Below, piece by piece: positions 10,186 through 21,429 of a DNA stretch of 55,735 nucleotides. How positions within the stretch are numbered: the stretch's first letter is position 1; the number at the start of each line of letters is the position of its first letter. Below the pieces are notes generated by a model that saw only the letters and a list, made by a program, of their open reading frames with translations, made no database searches and was not told the origin of the DNA. Both the position numbers and the translations under genes were made by a program. The stretch is from Actinomortierella ambigua (Eukaryota; Mortierellomycota; Mortierellomycetes; Mortierellales; Mortierellaceae), in assembly GCA_016098155.1 (NCBI GenBank), contig JAAAJB010000189.1:1-55735 (forward strand), read 5' to 3'.

Positions 10186-13100
10186 CTACTCTTGAGCACC
10201 CAGCTTGCGAATCTCGCGCTGGCTACGCTTGCCCGTGCTCGACACGCGAATGTGCTGCTGCTGCTCCAACTCGGCCAACACCCGAGAGAACTGATCCTCC
10301 GAGATTGCCTAAATTTTCAATTAAAACAAAATAATACTCTGTCAATAAATGACGCTCCTTTTTTTTTTTTTTTTGAACGTGTCCGTGCCTGTTCAATGAC
10401 ATTGGAACCGAACAACAGCCCAATTGCTCGCCTTTCCAAGGAAAATAGAAAAATAAAGTGCACAGGACAAAGAGAGAGAGAGAGAGCACACAACCTCAAC
10501 AAACAGGCTACAAACACAGCCTCCTCTCCTCACGAGAAAAGAGCACAGCCAGCGGTGTGATGGGGGGGGGGGGCGTAAATAGAATGCGGCCGAGGAGATC
10601 ACGCGCTTTTTGCACACATGCCACTCACCACACGCACCCCAAGTTAATAGAAGGGAAAAAAATGATGACTTACCACTGAGCTCTGGTTTCGGAACTGATT
10701 ATAGGCCTCATCCCACCGAATCGCGATGCGCGGGTCCCGCTCTAGAAGGCTCAAGACCTCCCGACGCATGTCCTCCATATTACCACGATCATAAGATCCT
10801 TGGCCTGTCGTCAACAGATCCATGTCCAGCAATCCCGTCCGTGGGTCCATCGCCGACTCACGAAGACCCTCGCGGATCAACCGCGACGCCTCCTCCACAT
10901 CGTCCTTCGTCACCGTCGGCGACAGACGCAACTTGGCCCGAGCCTCTGCCAGTCGCACCATCGACTCGAGCTGACGTGTTGTCGCTGTGATCTGCTTGCC
11001 ACCGCCCAGCTTGCGCAACTCCAGATAGCATTGAATCAGCGTCGAGCTCGCCTCCTCGCTCAGCACAGGGTGGATGTGGTTGCGTGCATATCCAATGTAC
11101 GCCGTCAACATGTCGATCGGCACAACTTGCTCTCCTGCCGTCTGTGGTGCATCCTCCAAATACAACGACAGCAAGTGGCGTGCAAGTCGACGATCATTCT
11201 CCTCGTGCACAATATCCAATACCAGGAACAGCAAGTCGAATCTGGAGAAAGAGAAAGAGAAAATAAAATGATAAACGATAAGGATAAAAGGTGAATGGGT
11301 TAATATGAATTGCTTTGGAGAAAAAGAAAAAGGAATCATCAGCTGTCAATACTGAGACGATGTCATACCTGGAGATTAATGTAGGAGGAAGATCAATGTT
11401 GTCGACCATGGGGAGATGGTGGTCGTACTGCGAGCTAATAGGGTTGGCCGCAGCGAGCAGCGACGTGCGCGCATTCAGCGTCGTGATGATACCGGCCTTG
11501 GCCACCGACACCGTCTGCTGCTCCATGACTTCGTGGAGCACCGAGCGCGTTGCATCCGACATCTTGTCAAACTCGTCAATACAGCAAATACCGCCATCAC
11601 TCAGTACGAGCGCACCACTCTCCAGGACCAGCTGACGCGTGTCCGGGTCTCGTGTCACATACGCCGTCAAACCCACCGCCGAAGATCCCTTGCCGGACGT
11701 GTACACGCCACGGGGCGCAATCTTGTGCACATACTGCAGAATCTGCGACTTGCTCGTTCCGGGATCGCCCACCAGCAGCACATTAATATCGCCACGGTAG
11801 CGCGGTGCGCCGGCCTTGGCAAAGGTCTTATTGGCACCACCAAACAGCTGCAGAAGCACGCCCTTCTTGATATCATCGTGCTCAAAGATACTCGGCGCCA
11901 CCGATCGTGCCAACCTCTCGTACAGGTTGGGTTGCCGTGAAATGGCCTTGATCTTCTCCACGAGGTCCTCGTTCTCCACCACAATCTCATCGCCGCCATC
12001 ATACGCGGCCTCCCGTCCTCCCATGCTGGCGATCTCCGTATCAATTGCGAGACGCTTCTTGTCCGACTTTTTCACATGCACCACATCCAGATACGTCCTG
12101 TACAACGCCTTCACTGTCCGCTGACGAGGGTTGACGCGCACAGGAACGCCACGGAAAACAGCTGTCACCTCCACTCGATCACCAGGCTTGCACACATCCA
12201 CCAAATCGTCGTGCACCACCAGCGAAATGCTCTGTGGTGTTTGCCCATCAGGGATAGTTTCTAGTTTAAAGAGAGGTTGAAATAAAATGGTTAAGAGCAT
12301 GTCCTCACAAGGTGCCCACCTCAGTTGACACTATTTTGTATGTTTGTTTGCTTATTTGTCTTTCTCTCTCTCTCTGCCCTACCTGGCATCTCCTGCATCC
12401 TGCAAACTTGCTTGTCAGCATATTCGCCACGGTTGTGAATCAGAGCCATCGAGTTTAGGGCCTGGCACTCTTGGCGAGGGCACTTTGTAGGCTCTGCAAT
12501 ACGTCCACGCTCAATCTCAGAGGTCACTGTCTGGTCGCACACAAGACATTGGAAGAAGGCGCGCTTAACGTTGGGGATGATGCTCGATGCACGGAGCATC
12601 AAACCCTTGACTGTAACAAGACGGTCGATATCCTCAGGACCCAGGTCGCGCGTATTGATCGTCTTGCCCAAGTTGAATGGACGAATCTAAAAAAAAAAAA
12701 AAAAAAAAAAAATCATGATGAACGGGGACAATAGAAACGCAAGTGAGAATTTTGTCCGCATCAGTAGCGAGTTCTCTAATTCTACTCCTGGATCCGTTTC
12801 CGACACAAGGCTTGTTTCCCAAAGGCATTACCATCAAACTTTCGCCTTGGAGGTCAACGTCTGGGAATAAATCCTTGAAAAACTCGTTCAAGGTATGATC
12901 CATGAGCGGCAACATTTCGGAAGGATAGTCGGTCAAAAGATTGTACAGTTTGACAGCTGGAGGGTAGGCCAACAAGTTTTGGCAGTCCAAATTCATCTGA
13001 CGAGCCAACGTTTGTTCCATCTAGATTGTGCATGTGTAAAAACAACAAAAAATGGTGTTACTAGTGGATGAGATAGACCCATTTCTCTCTCTGTCTCTGT

Positions 13101-14082
13101 CGATGACCAGCTCCCTCATGCCTGTGCTCCCCCTTTTCTTTGCATTTCCCTCCAGATCAAATGTTACCTGACGCAAAAGCTGAGGGTAAAAGGCCTGCTG
13201 CTCGCTTGCCGAGGGGATCGCATTGGGGTTCTCCTTGAGGATACGATGCTTCTGCTTAAAGTTTTGCAAAAAGTCGGCAAATCGCTGCATGACCTCATCC
13301 ACCTGGACCTGAGTGCCCCACACAATCTTGACCGCCGCTCCAGGATCACCCTCGCCAATGGCCGAGGACAAGAGCGGGGTCTGAGACAGAGCAGAATGGG
13401 CCATGTTGAAATCCTCGCTCCGCAACCCTGCATCCAGGGCAGATGACATCTCTCCCGGGGTGGCTCCTGCTGCTGCTGATGGGGTAGCTCCTGCTCCTGC
13501 TCCTAATCCTGCTGTGGCTGCACCACCACGTCCTGTCGAACGAGCAGCGAGTTGATCACGGATCTGTGGGTTGACGTTGATGTCGCTACGGTGACGACGT
13601 CCAGGGGTGCTGGGGGTGCGGTTCATGCTGAGCGTGCTGGGCAACAAGCTATCCGAACGAAGAGCCGACTCTGGGCGTGGTGGCGACGATGGCGCCAAAG
13701 TCGAAGAGAAGCCATCCAGACCTATAGATTTTTGTAAATATTCGAAAAAAAAATGGTCAACAATAGGTCCTGCAGGGTCCTTACAAAACACATGCATGGA
13801 AGGCACAGCGCTCTCCCTTTTACCTCCAACTCTGCTGGTGGCATGACGGTGAGGACGGTGCTGGATCTGAAAGCCCGGCGAGGAAGGGAAGGGCAAAGGT
13901 GAGGAAGCACCACCGGCGCCACCAGGGGACGAAGGGTAGTGAAGCTGAGGCGACGAAGGCAGCTCCGACATGGGCACATCCGAGTAGCCCATGGGAGTCT
14001 GACTGGCACGCGAGGCCGGATTCCTCGGCGTTCTCGGGGTGCGGGGGGTGCGGGGGGTCCTGGGAGTGGGCGGCTCAGACAT
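10186..14082 (-). CDS. MCM4: MCM4, subunit of the MCM2-7 replicative helicase
   Basis: Seven exons on the minus strand: 14082-13824, 13721-13168, 13020-12832, 12686-12383, 12260-11369, 11241-10674, 10308-10186. They total 963 codons (962 residues). The N-terminus has TPRTPRTPR repeats and many S/T-P sites, expected CDK/DDK targets. A zinc finger lies at about residues 380-410 ('CLVC...CPRQEC'). The AAA+ core has Walker A 'GDPGTSKS' (about 600), Walker B 'CCIDEFDKM' (about 663) and the arginine finger 'LISRFDLLF' (about 732, split by an intron). The C-terminus is a winged-helix-type region ending '[13 protein letters not shown]'. '[20 protein letters not shown]' is characteristic of MCM4. An in-frame ATG four codons upstream (14094) is possible. 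Intron 1 is 102 nt with no stop in frame. Confidence 0.96.
13722..13823 (-). other. MCM4: MCM4 intron 1, length divisible by three and stop-free
   Basis: GTAAAA donor and TATAG acceptor flank 102 nt. The reading frame runs straight through it, so retention would add 34 residues in the disordered N-terminal region. The T-rich content, including a run of eight T on the minus strand, and joined exon sequence that reads smoothly ('SRVG-GLDGFSS') support splicing. Confidence 0.65.
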
Positions 14083-14162
14083 TATGCTGTGCAATGAGTG
14101 TTGTCCAACGAGATGTCAATGGGGTTGACAAGAGTGTGTCACTGAAGTCAATGGGCCAAAAA

Positions 14163-14167
14163 ACGCG
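14163..14167. promoter_or_regulatory. ACGCG motif upstream of MCM4
   Basis: ACGCG, the core of the MBF-type (MCB) G1/S element, lies 81 bases upstream of the MCM4 start. MCM genes are classic G1/S targets in fungi. A five-base motif can arise by chance, so this is only suggestive. Confidence 0.3.
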
Positions 14168-14415
14168 CTTCGTTTGTTTTGTGGGGGGGGGAACAAGCCA
14201 CAGTCTTCGCCACTATGTATTGAGAAATTGGTGGCCACGGACATTTAGAGTTTTGGATTAGATCAGGTACGCATGAGAGCTACTCTCAACACAAAGGCCG
14301 ATGCAGAACCTCTTCAAAGTCTCCAAAGGCAATCGATAGCACGCATTGAACCATTTGATAAACTGCAATGTGGAATATATTGGATAGAGTATACATATTG
14401 GACAAAACGAGGGCA

Positions 14416-15024
14416 CTAACAAGATTTGTTGTACTGTCGACAGAGACAGTGCATGTCCGGCGTACGTCTACGACTGTAGCATGCATCGTCGTTCCACTCC
14501 ACACAGTACTGCCCATATATGCATTCCGTCTCCTCGCGAATCTTTTCGATCCTGCGGCAGTCGTGTTCATTCTCACAGTCAAAGTGGGAGGCCCCCCTCA
14601 CACACAAGCCGATGCAACACTGCGGCTGCGGTGGCTCCTGGCATCGTCCTTTGATCTGGCACTTCTCGTTTACCGTCAGGTTGTCCCACCCTACGGGATT
14701 CACAATGGCAGGACCACCCACAACACTGAATGCAGTACCAAGGAGATCGTCAAGGACACTACCATATCGAACCCTTCGCTTTCGGTGTCTTGGACGGCCA
14801 AGCAAATCGTCTTCATCGTCGTCGTCGTCTTCATCGTCGTCGTCGTCGTCGTCGCCAGGCCTGTTCGTATTGAGACCCCACCGACCAAGCCTGCAGGGAC
14901 ATGCGCTCAAGCCCACTTCAGGCCTCCCGTCAACGCAAGGGCGAAGCGCCTTTACACATATGACATAAATACAAAGCATCAACAACATAGTCGCTGCATG
15001 GTATCGTGGCCGACGTGGAACCAT
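14416..15024 (-). CDS. Small secreted cysteine-rich protein, copy 2 (with acidic insert)
   Basis: 202 residues, paralogue of the protein at 948-1469. Residues ~5-24 are a hydrophobic signal peptide ('HAATMLLMLCIYVICVKA'). The mature start 'PCVDGRPEVGLSACPC' and the C-terminal half ('PVGWDN', 'CCIGLCV', 'CVEWNDDAC', 'HCLCRQYNKSC') match copy 1 in Cys order. Between them lies an Asp/Glu run of about 17 residues (CGT/CAT repeats on the minus strand, 14817-14862) followed by the basic string 'RPRHRKRR'. That is a plausible Kex2-type cleavage site, absent from copy 1. Function is unknown. It lies 320 bp downstream of MCM4's start in the same orientation. Confidence 0.8.
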   Translation of the reverse strand: MVPRRPRYHAATMLLMLCIYVICVKALRPCVDGRPEVGLSACPCRLGRWGLNTNRPGDDDDDDDEDDDDDEDDLLGRPRHRKRRVRYGSVLDDLLGTAFSVVGGPAIVNPVGWDNLTVNEKCQIKGRCQEPPQPQCCIGLCVRGASHFDCENEHDCRRIEKIREETECIYGQYCVEWNDDACYSRRRTPDMHCLCRQYNKSC

Positions 15025-15026
15025 CT

Positions 15027-15141
15027 CTAGTTGTCATATGGTTTTGGGGGTAGGGGAGCCAAATGAAATATATGATATGTCGATTTAGAAGCTCTGCTCG
15101 GTACCACTTTGTGCGACGCTCTGCAAGTCCCGCAAAGTTAC
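15027..15141 (-). other. Predicted 5'-UTR intron of secreted gene 2
   Basis: Equivalent of the 832-945 intron in copy 1: donor AAG|GTAACTT at 15142/15141, acceptor ACTAG|AG two bases before the ATG, 115 nt. It contains an upstream ATG at 15037 at the same distance (13 nt) from the main start as in copy 1. Confidence 0.55.
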
Positions 15142-15270
15142 CTTATGGATGTCGGCTGGGATTTAGATGTAGATGTAGAAATGTATGCGGGTTCAACCAG
15201 ATTGACGGCGCACTTGTAGGTCTACGGGTCTTGGTCTTGGATCTTGCGGGATGGGGAGTAGGTGTGTTGG

Positions 15271-15398
15271 TATCGAACGTCGGGGTCAGACGCCTTCTTT
15301 ATATATATGTGTGTGTGTTGTGTGTGTGTTGTGTGTGCGTGTGTGCGTGTGTGAACTGAGTCGCCAATGAACAATCTTGTCAATTGGGCCTGGGAGAA
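15271..15398 (-). promoter_or_regulatory. Conserved promoter of secreted gene 2
   Basis: Contains the TATAAAG box at 15303-15297 (minus strand) and the two blocks shared with 616-701. The TG microsatellite at about 15307-15352 separates them here, while copy 1 has only 22 bases between blocks. Confidence 0.7.
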
Positions 15399-15498
15399 TG
15401 ACCGACCATCGCTTTCACCTATGGTATAGAGATCAAGGAGTCAGGGATGCATCCAAAAAAAAACAAAAATCAATGAGATATTAAGTCTGCTGGATCAT

Positions 15499-15529
<31 letters not shown>

Positions 15530-15933
15530 GAGTATAGTTTTTAGAGCCATTGTCCCACCTGAGCAAAGGGAGGATGATAGGATAAAGTCTGACTAGAGAG
15601 ACCGCGATGGTGTTCAAAAACGAATAAATGCCAGGGGAGACACCTTTCGCTGTGAGGCAAGAGACACAGGAGGTCAAGAATGTAGGATGGTCAAAGAACA
15701 AGAGGGGAAGAAATGCCAAACGCAAAGGGGGCCCAGGAGGGACGCCAAAAAAAAGGAAATACCGGTAGGGTAAAAGGAAACAATCGTTCCTTGCTGTCAT
15801 GCCAGACACCGCTACGAGCGCAACCCCCCTCGCACTCCCCCTCTTTCTTTGTTTTGTTTTTCTAACGTAATTGGGGCCGAGCAAGATTTCGTGATGATTT
15901 CAGGCGATGCCGGCTGTACCGCAGGCGATGAGT
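15399..15933. other. Intergenic with a T23 tract
   Basis: No supported gene. Contains a run of 23 T at about 15503-15525. Confidence 0.4.
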
Positions 15934-16682
15934 CTATGGTGAGGGATATGTCATTCTGGTTTCCACAGGAGGTGCTCTGGTCGTCCTTGTAGACAGGACA
16001 TTGTCTAGGAGCTCTTGGTTCCGTCCTGCGGCCGTGGTGTTGGAGAATGGTGGTCCATGCTGTGCGTTTTGGAGGGTAAAGGACCACATAATGGGGTCCA
16101 AGGCTTCTGAGAGGGCATCGTAAACGCGACGGTGCCGAGGAGGGAGCTGTTTTCCACATGTGGAAACGGAACGAAGCATGAGGTGAGGAATGGTGGAGGA
16201 AAAGTCACGACAGGTTGCGCGCTTGCATGGGGAGATTGGGTTTCCAGAAAGCTGTCCACTGGGCAGGCCTGATCCCAGTCCTATATGGAAGGGGAGCTGA
16301 ACATTACAGCGTATACAATCGCTTGGCCAAAGGCAGTAGCGGAAGGCTTGTGTTGGTCTGGAGGAGATATTGGCAAGGTGTTCCAGGCTATCTGGTGCTG
16401 ATGAATTGTTCATAGATATCTACCTGAGGTGTGGGAGCAAAGCCAGAGTGTTCTGGCCTCAATTGTTCCAAGGAGAGACAGCGAAGTTGATGGAAAGTGA
16501 GGCCTTGGGTGATGACGAGCTGGACAGGGTCCGAGTCTAATGACAAACCACTCCTCAGGATCGATGTTGCCGATGCCCTGTATTCCTTTGGTGTGCAGAC
16601 AAAGCCCCAGAATTAGGCGCACGATGAATCGCTTGGTGACCTGGCGGAGCTTGGTGAAGAACCACCGAGGAGGACAGAGCAA
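15934..16682 (-). pseudogene. Decayed coding relic, possibly retrotransposon-derived
   Basis: Protein-like segments occur on the minus strand in different frames, broken by stops and shifts. Around 16682-16520 there is 'WFFTKLRQVTKRFIVRLILG', around 16520-16410 'GLTFHQLRCLSLEQLRPEHS', and around 16200-16060 a Cys/His-containing segment ending 'RRVYDALSEALDPIMWSF'. The last resembles the Cys/His region often found after reverse transcriptase domains (pattern C..C, H-L, C, then W), but the match is weak and by eye. It could be a relic of another multigene family. No terminal repeats or target duplications were identified. Confidence 0.3.
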
Positions 16683-17361
16683 GGGAGCTGACTACGTATT
16701 AGGGCGTTCCCTTTGACCGACAAGGCTCTCTGCGAGCGAATGTTGCACCGGGTTCGTATTTCCTAGAGGAGGGTGGGTGGATAAGACACCCTTGATCTGC
16801 TCTGGTGAAATAGGAGGGAGATGTGCTCCCCCAGTATTTGTCCTCCCTACATATATTGTACTTTGAACATCAAAGGGAGGCCCACACAAACTCTTGCACA
16901 TATGCATTTCACGCGCCTCTTCGTAACGCGCATGTTAAGGTCGCTAACGGGGCAAGTGCACAAAAGCAGACGCTCATTCAAATGCCCAAATCATCTACAA
17001 ATCCTAAATAGGACATTAAGCTGCTCCGTCACCAACCTGGCGAAATCGGTTGATGCCGTGCCTACCAACGGTCGAGTCGGGATTCGTCTCTTGGTGTCTC
17101 CAATCCCTTTCTCCGCTCATTGTGAAAGACAGCACCCCCCCCCCCTCCCCGTAAATCGTTTCTTTAACCTTCTTCACAACATAGGCAATTAGAAAGACTT
17201 CCCACGCCCATGTCCAATTTGCTTATACACGCCCATGGACCTGGGTATCAGATACGATCTCTTTTCAAAAAAAGTTCTTGGAGCGAATATTATGCGACTT
17301 TTTTTTTTCTTTTATGAAAATGCTTAAAGATACATGAAGGTAATAAACTGTGGAATCTTTT
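16683..17361. other. Intergenic, no gene seen
   Basis: Short frames without domain resemblance. It includes the 3' flank of PUF6 (T-rich around 17290-17310) and a C run near 17140. Confidence 0.4.
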
Positions 17362-19515
17362 TTAGAGGTTCTTCAAGACGAGGCGAGTGCCGACCATCTC
17401 CTTCTCGCCCTTGCCCTTGAGCAACTTCTCAATCGTCTTCTTGTGTGGTGCCAGCTTCTTCTTTGTCTCCTCGCTTGTCTCTGGGTTCTCTGTCAGGGCA
17501 AGCACAATAAACGCCGACTGGTTCTGCTGCACATAGTCGCCCAAGTACGGAGAGATCTTGGCCAACAATGCTTTACCAAAATGCAGGCTGGGCTCAGCCT
17601 TGGGCTCCTTGTAATCCGACTGCACAAGCGACTTGAAGAAACGGTCTGTGGGCATCTGAAGCAGTGGGTTTGGCTCGTCCGACGTCGACTCCTTGGGATC
17701 CGCAGCAGCAAGCTCCAGCAATGCGTCCACAGCTGCCTGCTTATCGCCCGTTGCACGGAGCAGGGTCTCGTACACCACCTGGCAGGCAAGCGGCTCGGAT
17801 ATCAGGCTGCGAGCCTTGGTGGCGACCAGCGACACGAGCGCTGGCGAGATATAGTTGAGCAGTTCCGACGAACGGACAGCGGCATCCTTCTTACTGGTGT
17901 TGGCGCGAACAGCATCGCCCTTGGCGAGCAGCTCAATGCTATAGGGCGACAGGTACTTGGGTGACCGTCCAGCAAGCAGATACAGGATAACACGGCGACC
18001 AAACTTGTCCTTTGCAATATCCGACATCTCCTTGACAATTTCTGACACAATCGCCTTGTTCACCAACACAGTATCGTCGACAACATCAAAAAGACGCAGC
18101 ATGACCATGTGGCCGTACTCTTCCTTGCAGATCTTGAGAACATATGGCTTGATCGTCTTCAGCATCGCCTTACGATCCTTGGGTGTGGCATGCATTAAGC
18201 AAAACATGGCAACCTGCGCGCCCTCCTTGGTATGCAACATCTCCACTGCCTGCTCCTTCATGACATCCAGCATATCCTATGATGATAGATCAACACAACA
18301 CATACATAGATATAGATAATAGAACGGTTAGCAATCTTTCCTCAAGCTTTAAACACCTGCCTGTTCAAAGATGACAGCCAACCCCCCCCTCCGCTATTCA
18401 TCCCTCTTCCAGACCTTTGCTTGTCTGACCATCCTACCTGGATCTCCTTTGCACTGGCATGTTCAAAGTACTCGAGCAACACACGGTGAACAATCGAGAA
18501 ACCGATGGTGCCCTTTTCCATGCATCCGGTCAGCGTCTCCAGGAGATGCTTCATAATGCTCTCCTTCTTGGCAGGGCTGTGCTCCAAAATCTCGCTCAGA
18601 GTCTTCTTGTCGTCCACTTTGAACACTCGGAACTCGGGGCCATAAAACTCCTGCACCAAAGCTGTGCGCTGAGCAGCGTTGGCATATGTTGCATAGGCAT
18701 CCTCAATGATCTCCGAAGCCTCCTTGTGCTTGATCAGCTGGCGCACTTTGCCGTAAAACTCCTTGATGATTGTCTCGCGGTACTTGGGGCAGTAGTGCAG
18801 AATCTTTACGACAATGAAGCGACCGTACATGCTCTTGGACAGCGTCAGGTATTGGCCAACCAGCTCTCCTGCAATGATGTTGCGCTGCTCCTCATTGCCC
18901 CATTTGAGACAGGTCTGGATGATACGCGACATGTCGTGCTTGAAAATAATGTCCTGGACCTTGCCCTGGATCAACCCCATCATCTCCAACATGATTGCCT
19001 GGCGGTCAGCCTTGGGTTGCTCCTTCAGACGCAGCTTCTCCCACAGCTTCTTGGCGGGCATGACCATCTCAGCATTGGGCTTTTGTGCTCGTCGCTGGTC
19101 TCGAAGCTGCTTCTTCACAGCATTCGATTCTTTTGAGGCTACAGTGATAGGAGGATTAGAGGGGAGGGGGTCAGAAAGGTGATCCAGGCAACATTGGGGA
19201 GAGGAGGAGATGAGAGGTTAACGATCTGTCAGAATCTGTAGCGTTTCAACAACAGTCGATATTTCAGGTTCACATACACATCTTGGGCTTCTGAGGGCCG
19301 GCTTGGTCAATGTCCATAGCGTCCTGGTTGTCGCCATCATCGTCGCGGATAGGCTGCTCCTCCAGCTCCTCTTGCTCGTCCTCATATTCCTCGGCTTCAA
19401 TAGCCTTTCCAAAGAGGGTCTTCTTGCCGGAAGGCTGTTCCTGGGGCTTCTGGGCCTTCACCTTCTTCTGTGGTGCCTCAGAAGTGGCGGATGCCTTGCG
19501 CTTTGTCACCGCCAT
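17362..19515 (-). CDS. PUF6: PUF6/PUM3-type Pumilio-repeat protein
   Basis: Three exons on the minus strand: 19515-19278, 19138-18438, 18276-17362. They give 618 codons (617 residues). The Lys-rich N-terminus ('MAVTKRKASATSEAPQKKVK') looks like a nuclear/nucleolar targeting region and is followed by an acidic stretch. From residue ~110 there are Puf-like helical repeats: 'KHDMSRIIQTCLKWG', 'SMYGRFIVVKILHYC', 'HKEASEIIEDAYATYANAAQ', 'KEEYGHMVMLRLFDVVDD', 'DKFGRRVILYLLAGR'. The C-terminal ~200 residues fit the CPL region of PUM3/Puf6. Family members bind nucleic acid, act in 60S ribosome maturation and, in yeast, repress ASH1 mRNA. The exon 1 donor (GTATGT) and junction residues are inferred from frame. 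Confidence 0.92.
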
Positions 19516-19652
19516 TTGATGTATATATGTTGATGTGGAAAGGGGGAAAAAAAATAAAGGTGTAATGGGTAATGCACCCTTTGTTAACAAAAATAACAAG
19601 CCACTCTCCAAAAAAAAGAAATGCAATAGCCGGTCACTTTAGCGAGGCGACT

Positions 19653-21124
19653 TTATTTTGCCACCAAAAGGGTAATCTTGGCCATAGCCCGCGAAAGAGA
19701 GTCCTCTGCGAGTAGTATCTTTTGCCATTGGTGCTCAATCTGTCTCTTGCGACTGCCGAGGTCGAGTTCCTGCGCAGGGGATAATCCCTTCTCAGAGTCA
19801 ATGATAAGCTGAACCTTGACGCGCGTCGGCAGAGGCGAGAGCAGGTCGTCGTAGAAGATGTCGATCGTCGCTATCCAAAAGTCTTCAAGGTACCGGAGCC
19901 GATCTCGAAGTTTGGCGAGGTTCATGTCAGCCAGCTCACTGTCGAGACCGCTATACTCGTCCAACAACATGGAGACTTGGTTGCCAAACATACTCGAACC
20001 AGATGAAGATGCGGGCTCCCCACCGCTCTCCTCCACCTGCTCGAGTCGATGTCGATGGTATTGGTAGAATAGATCCTGAGGCCTGTCAATGGCGAGATAA
20101 ATCTCCCGTACTGGAGCGTCTTTACTCCGAAGAGCAATGCCTGTGCTCACCATGCTGTGGCTAATGGGTGTAGGTTCATCCTCCGGCAACGGGGACGGTG
20201 GTGGCGGCGGAGGTGCAAGGGTGGCTGGTGAGTATGCGAGTCGAAGTTGACGAAGTCCTTCCCTGCGCCGGATAAAGGCCTGTAAATGATCCGAAACCTT
20301 GCGTACAAGTGTCCCAATATCCCGATTAAGGTATTTACGCTCCCAATCCTTCAGAGGTAGCCAGTGGGGTATTGTGTGCTTGTAAACGTGGAACCTCTTT
20401 ACGACCTTGTCTCCCTCCTGCTTCTCGACACACACCAAGATGATATAATAAGGCTCAAAGTATCTGCCTATAGCCAAGTTTCGAGAACGATGCAAAGGTG
20501 CAATAAAAGGAATGAGTAATCATGTAGAATCTCACTGGTGACTGACCCTCATTCAAACAAACACAACCCATTTACCTAGTGTGGACGTCTCAAAGCGGAC
20601 GCCAAGACGATTCTTGGTATACCGCTTGCTGGATGTATTATCTCCGTCTGTACTCTGCTGGTGTGCCGGTGTCGTCTCCTTGAAAATGGTGACCCCTGTG
20701 AGTCGATACGCTGCAAAGATCTCCTGCATCCTCCTCTCATCAGGATCAAGTCGAACAACACCTTTTCCTTCGCCTACATTTGAGCCATAGCATAAAGAAT
20801 AACGAGAATGATAAAAGAGAGCGGAGAAGATAAGTCATCAATTACAACCAGCAAGAAGGAAACGCGAAAAGCATGCATCGACATCGATGGAGGATGTCGT
20901 CACCTTCAGCAATCTCCAGCTCCTCTTGCTCTATTTGTTGTAAGAGTGCCTGCTTCTTTGCCTCTAAATTCATCACTATTGCCAGTGCGAGAGTGGAAAC
21001 GTATGAGTACCTCATCTCTTTCGTCATGTCATCGCTCTGTGCTAGGACAAGTCATGAAGACCCACACTGTTGTTGAAGAATCTCTACATCTTCTTGTAAT
21101 GACGAGGCATCGGAACCCAAGAAT
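19653..21124 (-). CDS. CENPO: Probable CENP-O (Mcm21-like) kinetochore protein, 5' end unresolved
   Basis: Exons seen on the minus strand: 21124-21066, 20975-20904, 20773-20576, 20467-19653, phases consistent. The first two encode a coiled coil ('DASSLQEDVEILQQQ' joined to 'LMNLEAKKQALLQQIEQEEL'). The third contains 'IFAAYRLTGVTIF' and 'LGVRFETSTL'. The last begins 'GRYFEPYYIILVCVEKQ' and contains 'VYKHTIPHWLPLKDWERKYL', the best match to CENP-O family proteins, plus 'RRREGLRQLRLAYSP'. CENP-O belongs to the COMA/CCAN inner-kinetochore complex. An initiator exon must lie upstream of 21124; one candidate begins near 21432 on the minus strand and would reach into the divergent gene's 5' end. Family assignment is by eye. 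Confidence 0.7.
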
Positions 21125-21429
21125 CTAAAGTTGCGAGAGGGAAATGCATGGCCAACTTGTCAATGACGGACCCCCAAACAAGCATGGTCTCCTTGATAAA
21201 CTTGTCTGCAATGCGTGCTTGGCGTACATGGAGTCCCTGGTATTGATGCCTGTTGATCCTGAGCCAAACATTTCGCGTGCTTGTGGTGTAATACAGCCCG
21301 AGCGAGAGGGGCACACCTTGGTGAAACAAAAGGTCGTTATTGCTGTTGCCACCAAACCGTAACAAAAAAAAATCCCTGGGAACTCCTGTACTTGCTCTTC
21401 ACACATACTCTCTTGTTCCATTACAACCC

